Source of the DNA: a virus
Direction: 5' to 3' (one strand)
IMG/VR virus record: IMGVR_UViG_3300032304_003098
Coordinates: 1-64,000 of that record
DNA: 64,000 nt
How positions within the stretch are numbered: the stretch's first letter is position 1; every line of letters starts with the position of its first letter. Positions 59,741 to 64,000 of the stretch are shown here, one piece after another. Below the pieces are notes generated by a model, which saw only the letters and a list, made by a program, of their open reading frames with translations, had not been told where the DNA came from and ran no database searches. The position numbers and the translations under genes are program-made.

Positions 59741-60175
59741 ATGAGAATTCAAGATTTTGGTTCATATTCTGTACAGAAGAAAAAAAATTTCACTTCAGAG
59801 TATACATTTACCTGCCCCTTGGATTATTTGGACGTCAAGCTAACAAACAGACCTCCTGAATTGTCAGATGTGGATGATTTGAAGTGCGAAATAGAATACG
59901 AAATTTCAATAGAAAGAAAAAAAGAAGGAGTTCAAGATATTTCATTTAAGATAAATCAAATTGAGTTGGAGTTAAAAGTAGACGACCATCCAGACGATCC
60001 CAAAGAATTCGAATTTGAAATTGTACCTGGTGAAAATATAGATCCAAATTTGGTTGTGGTTAGAAAGGGAGAATCTTTAATCCCTACAAGTCCTACTTTT
60101 TTACATATAGACATGAAGAAGTCTGCTAAAGTTGCCGACTTCAAGATTACAGTTTTATTTGGTAAGAATGAATAA
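59741..60175 (+). CDS. hypothetical small virion-like protein, 144 aa
   Basis: RIQDFGSYSVQKKKNF at the start resembles the phage's other late-protein N-termini, but no L-x-E is near it. The rest is acidic, beta-rich, with an FEFEIVPGENID segment. Unknown function. Overlaps the next gene by 8 bases. Confidence 0.5.
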   Translation: MRIQDFGSYSVQKKKNFTSEYTFTCPLDYLDVKLTNRPPELSDVDDLKCEIEYEISIERKKEGVQDISFKINQIELELKVDDHPDDPKEFEFEIVPGENIDPNLVVVRKGESLIPTSPTFLHIDMKKSAKVADFKITVLFGKNE

Positions 60176-61058
60176 GAATACAATTCCTAGTTTTTCAGAT
60201 TTTACAAATCTAAACGAATCAGAATCAACATCCAAGAAAAACCTGGGTATTATAGGTCCTTTGGCAAACTGGTCTCTTAAACTTCAGGTTTATCCAGAGC
60301 CCAATCGGGGCATGATTGGGTATGCTATAGATGAAAATTGGGTTGAAATATTTCATGAAAATAAAAAAGTCAGATTTCCAAAATCTTGCTGTGAAATGAA
60401 ATCTAATCCGAACTCTGCAGTTATCCACATTAAACCCCATACTAAGTGGTTTTCGAAATTGAAAAATAGAGAAGAAATGGAAGAATTCGTTGATAATTTC
60501 ATAGAATCCCATGCCATAAAAAAAGAAAAAGATTCAGAAAGAATTGCAGAAAGCACTCAAATACTGTTGGATTTGTTTGGAATACATTCGGATGTTCAAA
60601 ATACCAAAACTAGGTTTCCCGGCCTTTACGAGTTAACATTGGATAATGGGATGCAAATCGAAATGCAAAAAACAGAAGAATCTGAACTTTTTTCTGACTT
60701 CAAAATTTACAAATCATCAGATGCTAAATTTCCGGATGTTAGAATTAAAAGAAAAAATGACAAGTACCAGATGGAATTCAGAGGTCCCGCCGGGAAATTT
60801 TATGAATCTGAAGAATCTTTAACCGACCTGTTAGAAAACAGGGTTTGTACTTATCTGACCAAATGCGTTTTGGAAATGGATTGTCTAACAGAAGAATCTT
60901 ATTTAATTGAACAATTGAAAAAGACATTATCAGAGAAAATAGATCCGAAAAATGTCGAAAAACTAGAAAAAAGAAAAAGCGATATTCAAAATTTGAGAGG
61001 AATTCTAACCAATTCAATCGAAAACTCAAAGTTGGAAGAAATTCTCCAAAGCGAATAA
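60168..61058 (+). CDS. putative internal head protein, 296 aa
   Basis: ATG 60168 is chosen over the upstream in-frame start at 60132 because it gives a targeting-like peptide: NKNTIPSFSDFTNLNE with L-N-E at 15-17, followed by SESTSKK. The body has mixed alpha/beta segments and a basic patch (RIKRKNDKYQ). Function unknown. Confidence 0.6.
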   Translation: MNKNTIPSFSDFTNLNESESTSKKNLGIIGPLANWSLKLQVYPEPNRGMIGYAIDENWVEIFHENKKVRFPKSCCEMKSNPNSAVIHIKPHTKWFSKLKNREEMEEFVDNFIESHAIKKEKDSERIAESTQILLDLFGIHSDVQNTKTRFPGLYELTLDNGMQIEMQKTEESELFSDFKIYKSSDAKFPDVRIKRKNDKYQMEFRGPAGKFYESEESLTDLLENRVCTYLTKCVLEMDCLTEESYLIEQLKKTLSEKIDPKNVEKLEKRKSDIQNLRGILTNSIENSKLEEILQSE

Positions 61059-61086
61059 GTTCTACGAAAGGAACTTTCTTTTCATT
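61057..61086 (+). terminator. probable Rho-independent terminator
   Basis: AAGTTC / GAACTT stem with an 8-base loop, then an interrupted T run. It overlaps the stop of the preceding gene. Confidence 0.5.
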
Positions 61087-61163
61087 TTTCATATAAAATC
61101 CAATCAAGTTGTGAATCCTTTTGTGTTGTATATTTTTAAAGTCAAAGTTTTGAATTTTTAAAC

Positions 61164-61802
61164 ATGAAATGGCTAAAGCAGTTTTTTAATAAATCGAAAA
61201 AAATGAATTGGAAAGAAAAAAGCTTAGAGGAGATCCAGGAATTCTTTCAAACTAAAGATTTTCAATGGTTGAAAGGTGACCAGATGGGAAACATAGAAAA
61301 ATTTAAAGCAATTGAAAAAGATGAATCTACTGGATTTACTTTCATTTGTTTCCGTTCTGGAGGAAGAATGAACGTAGATTTAGTACAAGAATATATGGAT
61401 GTTTTTCCCTCCCAAAACATTGACTTTGCTTCATTGGCCTCTGCTTCTCCGCCCCAGCAACCCACTGGAGAAAAATCAACGGCAGTTAAAAGTAAAACCA
61501 ATACAGTTTCTTCGATACAACTTTCAGAGTCTCCGATATATAGTTTGTTGAAGAAACAAAAAAACAATTGGGTTAACGTGAATATTACCTTGAAATTGAA
61601 TCTTCCTTCGAAGAATTTGTATGGTGTGCTTACTTCTTCTTTCGAAGATGCCGACACTGAAATCATCAATTTTGTGACTGAAGGCGTAGATATTGATGAC
61701 ATCAAAGCTGCTTTAGGTGAATCAATACTGTCGTACTATGACAAGAAAAAAAACCTAGTTTCTTCTGATAAATTTTTAGACCAAATTGAAGATGGAAAGT
61801 AA
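61164..61802 (+). CDS. hypothetical protein, 212 aa
   Basis: Basic N-terminus (KWLKQFFNKSKKMNWKEK), then an alpha/beta half and an S/T/P-rich linker near residue 95, then a second small domain (NVNITLKLNLPSKNLY). No family recognised. Its stop overlaps the NUDIX gene's start. Confidence 0.55.
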   Translation: MKWLKQFFNKSKKMNWKEKSLEEIQEFFQTKDFQWLKGDQMGNIEKFKAIEKDESTGFTFICFRSGGRMNVDLVQEYMDVFPSQNIDFASLASASPPQQPTGEKSTAVKSKTNTVSSIQLSESPIYSLLKKQKNNWVNVNITLKLNLPSKNLYGVLTSSFEDADTEIINFVTEGVDIDDIKAALGESILSYYDKKKNLVSSDKFLDQIEDGK

Positions 61803-62367
61803 TTTACTTTTTGAAAACAAACTCTTCCGCGTGGAAGAAAGAAACGGTTTTACTGGGATGGTACCTCTTTTCACTAATGTTATGATTATGCCATTTATTT
61901 CAGATGAACAAGGTTTACCCCTTTCCATTGGCGTTCTAAAAGAACCAAATCCTTTTAGAGATGGTGGCATGTCTATTTCTTTAATTACTGGCACTACCGA
62001 AGAAGAAGATCCAGATCTACTTTCGACCGCCAAGAGAGAACTCAAAGAAGAAAGTGGCTATGATGTACAAGACAATAAAAGGTGGTTTTATTTAGGATCT
62101 GTTACTGCTTCCAAATTTGTCGACCATGAACAGCCTTGTTTTGCAGTAGACGTTACAGATGTTGTAAAGGGAGAGCCAAATCCAGATAACAACGAGAAGG
62201 AAAACTCGATGGAATTCAAATTTATTTCCGCAAACGATGTTGTCAAACATAAAGATATTTTTATACCTGGACTTTTTCTGAAGTTGTTTAAATTCGTCTT
62301 GGGATTCGATGTGCAAAACAAACAAGAGGGTTTGGAAAAAAGCAAAGGTTTTAAATTTTCAATTTAA
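61792..62367 (+). CDS. NUDIX hydrolase
   Basis: 191 aa from ATG 61792; the TTG at 61786 is two codons upstream. NUDIX core RELKEESGY (82-90) within the usual GX5EX7REUXEEXGU pattern; the first half of the box (TGTTEEEDPDL) is a variant, with the spacer two residues longer. It would hydrolyse a nucleotide diphosphate linked to X, for example ADP-ribose, ADP-sugars or oxidised dNTPs. A link to ADP-heptose turnover is speculative. Confidence 0.85.
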   Translation: MESNLLFENKLFRVEERNGFTGMVPLFTNVMIMPFISDEQGLPLSIGVLKEPNPFRDGGMSISLITGTTEEEDPDLLSTAKRELKEESGYDVQDNKRWFYLGSVTASKFVDHEQPCFAVDVTDVVKGEPNPDNNEKENSMEFKFISANDVVKHKDIFIPGLFLKLFKFVLGFDVQNKQEGLEKSKGFKFSI

Positions 62368-62372
62368 ATTTT

Positions 62373-62696
62373 ATGAGTCAAGCTAGAAAAGCCAGAAGGG
62401 CAATTGCAAAATCTTTAGGGTATCTTAAAAAAGATGAATCCGTGTTATCTTTTAGAGAAAGAGTCAGGAGAGCACATCAGATGGGTAAACAATTTCACAC
62501 CATCCATCTCCAAAATATTATGAATCAAGAAATTCAGGCAGGTAGAATTTTAACTAATCAAAACTTGGAAAATTTGGCAATTGAAAAAAACAATAACGAA
62601 GAGAATTTTGGAACTAATTTGAATTCGTTTAATTTTTTAAGCGAATTCAAACCCGAAGGATCACCAGAGATAGAGATCCAGGATAACCCAAAATAG
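62373..62696 (+). CDS. hypothetical protein, 107 aa
   Basis: Basic N-terminal half (KARRAIAKSLGYLKK and RERVRRAHQMGKQF) suggests nucleic-acid contact; the C-terminal third is acidic and Asn-rich. No known family. Starts 5 bases after the NUDIX stop. Confidence 0.55.
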   Translation: MSQARKARRAIAKSLGYLKKDESVLSFRERVRRAHQMGKQFHTIHLQNIMNQEIQAGRILTNQNLENLAIEKNNNEENFGTNLNSFNFLSEFKPEGSPEIEIQDNPK

Positions 62697-62697
62697 T

Positions 62698-63030
62698 ATG
62701 ATTGATTGTTTGGCTGGATTTAAATTTTTTCTGACCGAATGCTCTGCCAAAGAGACCAAAAAGAAATTCTTTGGTTATTCAGACTTCTATCTTATAGATA
62801 TTGGGAAGGTTATCCGCGAACTGGGATATAATAATCAAAATTTAACCCAAGAGTCTGAATTCATCATAAATTACACTGTTCGTAGGAAAATAGACCAGGG
62901 GATATATAATACAAAGAATAACACCATTTTGATCGTCCACAAAAATATCTCTCCAGATTTTATTGAAAATCTGACTTGTTTTTTGAAAGAATACGGAGAT
63001 AATTTTCAGTTTGAGATAGAAATGGTTTAA
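62698..63030 (+). CDS. hypothetical protein, 110 aa
   Basis: Small alpha/beta protein beginning with a hydrophobic strand. The segment SDFYLIDIGKVIRELGY, and TILIVHKNISPDFIENL near the end, are typical of a Rossmann-like or P-loop fold, but no P-loop lies within it. Unknown function. Confidence 0.5.
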   Translation: MIDCLAGFKFFLTECSAKETKKKFFGYSDFYLIDIGKVIRELGYNNQNLTQESEFIINYTVRRKIDQGIYNTKNNTILIVHKNISPDFIENLTCFLKEYGDNFQFEIEMV

Positions 63031-63047
63031 AAATTTGTATGAGATAA

Positions 63048-64000
63048 ATGCCAAACAACAGTTCTTTTCAAGGAACAAACATTCCCACCTCAGGTAATAC
63101 ATTTTCTCTTGCAGATCAGAATTTAAATCCTTTGTTAAAGGATTATTGGTTTGGGTCAAGAGAAGCTTCTCAACAAGAGATTTCGAATGACATCGTTTCT
63201 AGATTTTCTAATCTAGGGTCGGTAAATCCCAACAAAGGGCCCACTGCCAGATCTCTTTTTTATAATGCTGCTAATTTATATGGAGATGATGCCAAATTTG
63301 GACAATTTCTTTTTTATTCCTTTTCAAACAATTCAAATACTTTCCGTCAAGAATATTACCAATCTGAACAAACTCAGTTCAACGCCGCAATTTCTTCGGT
63401 AGCATCAAAAAATCCATCCGCCGGAGCTTTGGTCAGAGCCAGCAATGAAACCATGGCCTCTACCCAGCCAGGTCAGATGGGAAACACAACCAACACCGGT
63501 AACAATACGATTGGCAATCCAGGTAAAATTATTGGTGGAGCATCTGCTCCTTATTATTGGAGAGACTTTTTGTATTGTAAATATTATGGAACAATTCCTA
63601 ATAATTACATGATTACCCTGCGCAGATTCCCTGCTCCCATGAGGGATAATTTATCTCTTCCCCCCCAACTTAATCAATCTGATGCTTTCAAAAAAGAGGG
63701 GGCTGGACGGCCGGTCGCTCAAGCAGTCACCTGGTGGGGTGGACAGACCGGAAACACTTTAAATGACATTTTGTCTTTTTCGACTGGTTTGAAATTTGAC
63801 CCTAAAACTCAAGCAGAAATAGCTAAAGTTGAAGGTTTTGACCAAGGTTTTTTTAAATCAGTTTTGGGTAGAGCTTTGGGAACATCGGCTAATATTTTAG
63901 GAGGTGGTGCTTTATTTGGAGCCCTGGGCGACGTAGCTTCGGTGCTCATTTCTTCTACGGATTCTGGAAGGGGCGGAATAACAATTCCAAAAATTAATAA
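63048..64000 (+). CDS. virion structural protein (3' truncated)
   Basis: Starts at ATG 63048 after an A-rich leader and stays open to the window end, so at least 317 residues. Asn/Ser/Gly/Gln-rich, typical of structural proteins, with YYWRDFLYCKYYGTIPNNYM then ITLRRFPAPMRDN as the best-conserved-looking part and a Gly/Ala hydrophobic segment (SANILGGGALFGALGDVASV) near residue 285. A tail or baseplate component is plausible; no family name can be given. Confidence 0.6.
   Translation, partial: MPNNSSFQGTNIPTSGNTFSLADQNLNPLLKDYWFGSREASQQEISNDIVSRFSNLGSVNPNKGPTARSLFYNAANLYGDDAKFGQFLFYSFSNNSNTFRQEYYQSEQTQFNAAISSVASKNPSAGALVRASNETMASTQPGQMGNTTNTGNNTIGNPGKIIGGASAPYYWRDFLYCKYYGTIPNNYMITLRRFPAPMRDNLSLPPQLNQSDAFKKEGAGRPVAQAVTWWGGQTGNTLNDILSFSTGLKFDPKTQAEIAKVEGFDQGFFKSVLGRALGTSANILGGGALFGALGDVASVLISSTDSGRGGITIPKIN

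Noticed and set aside
61535-61542. GATATATA in mid-gene
   Set aside because: Inside coding sequence, with no start codon of a plausible gene soon after. Taken as chance in AT-rich DNA, like the one at 62901.

Overview
The window is one contiguous piece of a T4-like myovirus genome (Caudoviricetes). No cellular housekeeping genes, rRNA, tRNA, integrase or transposase were seen. Recognisable T4-type parts are small and large terminase, contractile tail sheath, tail tube, portal, prohead protease, major capsid protein, late sigma factor gp55, head-completion nuclease gp4, clamp-loader ATPase gp44, ATP-dependent DNA ligase and RNase H-type 5' nuclease. The DNA is AT-rich. Start codons lack Shine-Dalgarno sequences and follow A-rich leaders, and a few upstream regions carry TAnnTTTG-like boxes. 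Both traits are typical of Bacteroidota, so a Bacteroidota (perhaps flavobacterial) host is my inference. All genes but one intact gene and one relic lie on the + strand.

Layout. 0-6.6 kb: receptor-binding and decoration cassette, with a fibre ending in an S74 chaperone, a DUF285-repeat fibre, a GT-A and a GT-B glycosyltransferase, a TibC-like O-heptosyltransferase, and a minus-strand glycosyltransferase relic. 6.6-19.5 kb: large virion protein, gp16, gp17, oversized sheath, two tube paralogs, a gp26-like chaperone with a +1 frameshift extension, and a tape-measure-like protein. 19.5-25 kb: dCMP deaminase, ECF-like sigma factor, PD-(D/E)XK nuclease, membrane proteins and two paralogous virion-like proteins. 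25-33.8 kb: 888-aa repeat protein with a candidate -1 frameshift, gp55, gp4, two tandem portal genes and a heptose-7-phosphate kinase. 33.8-43 kb: replication and repair (ligase, clamp loader, guanylate kinase-like, 5' nuclease, UvdE-like, Fpg/Nei-like, 3'-5' exonuclease). 43-54 kb: head module (882-aa protein, protease fused to a repeat scaffold, capsid protein, a series of putative internal head proteins). 54-64 kb: lipoprotein, glycosyltransferase-like proteins, P-loop kinase, asparagine-synthetase-like protein, more internal proteins, NUDIX hydrolase, and a structural gene cut by the window end.

Three connected ideas stand out. First, a heptose kinase of the HldE/RfaE type and a TibC-type heptosyltransferase in one phage suggest that the virus supports its own ADP-heptose-dependent protein glycosylation, perhaps of its repeat-rich fibre. 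Second, head maturation appears organised around (L/I)-x-E cleavage. The protease is fused to 14 tandem 14-residue repeats, almost all carrying such a site, and many neighbouring genes start with a short capsid-targeting-like peptide ending in L-x-E. Third, two recoding sites match textbook slippery sequences: CTT-TGA for +1 in the tail-chaperone position, and A-AAA-AAC-TAA for -1 in the 888-aa gene.

A GATATATA box lies about 10-40 bases upstream of many virion genes. It is probably the late promoter read by the gp55-like sigma factor encoded here. All function calls come from motif reading by eye; no database search was run.
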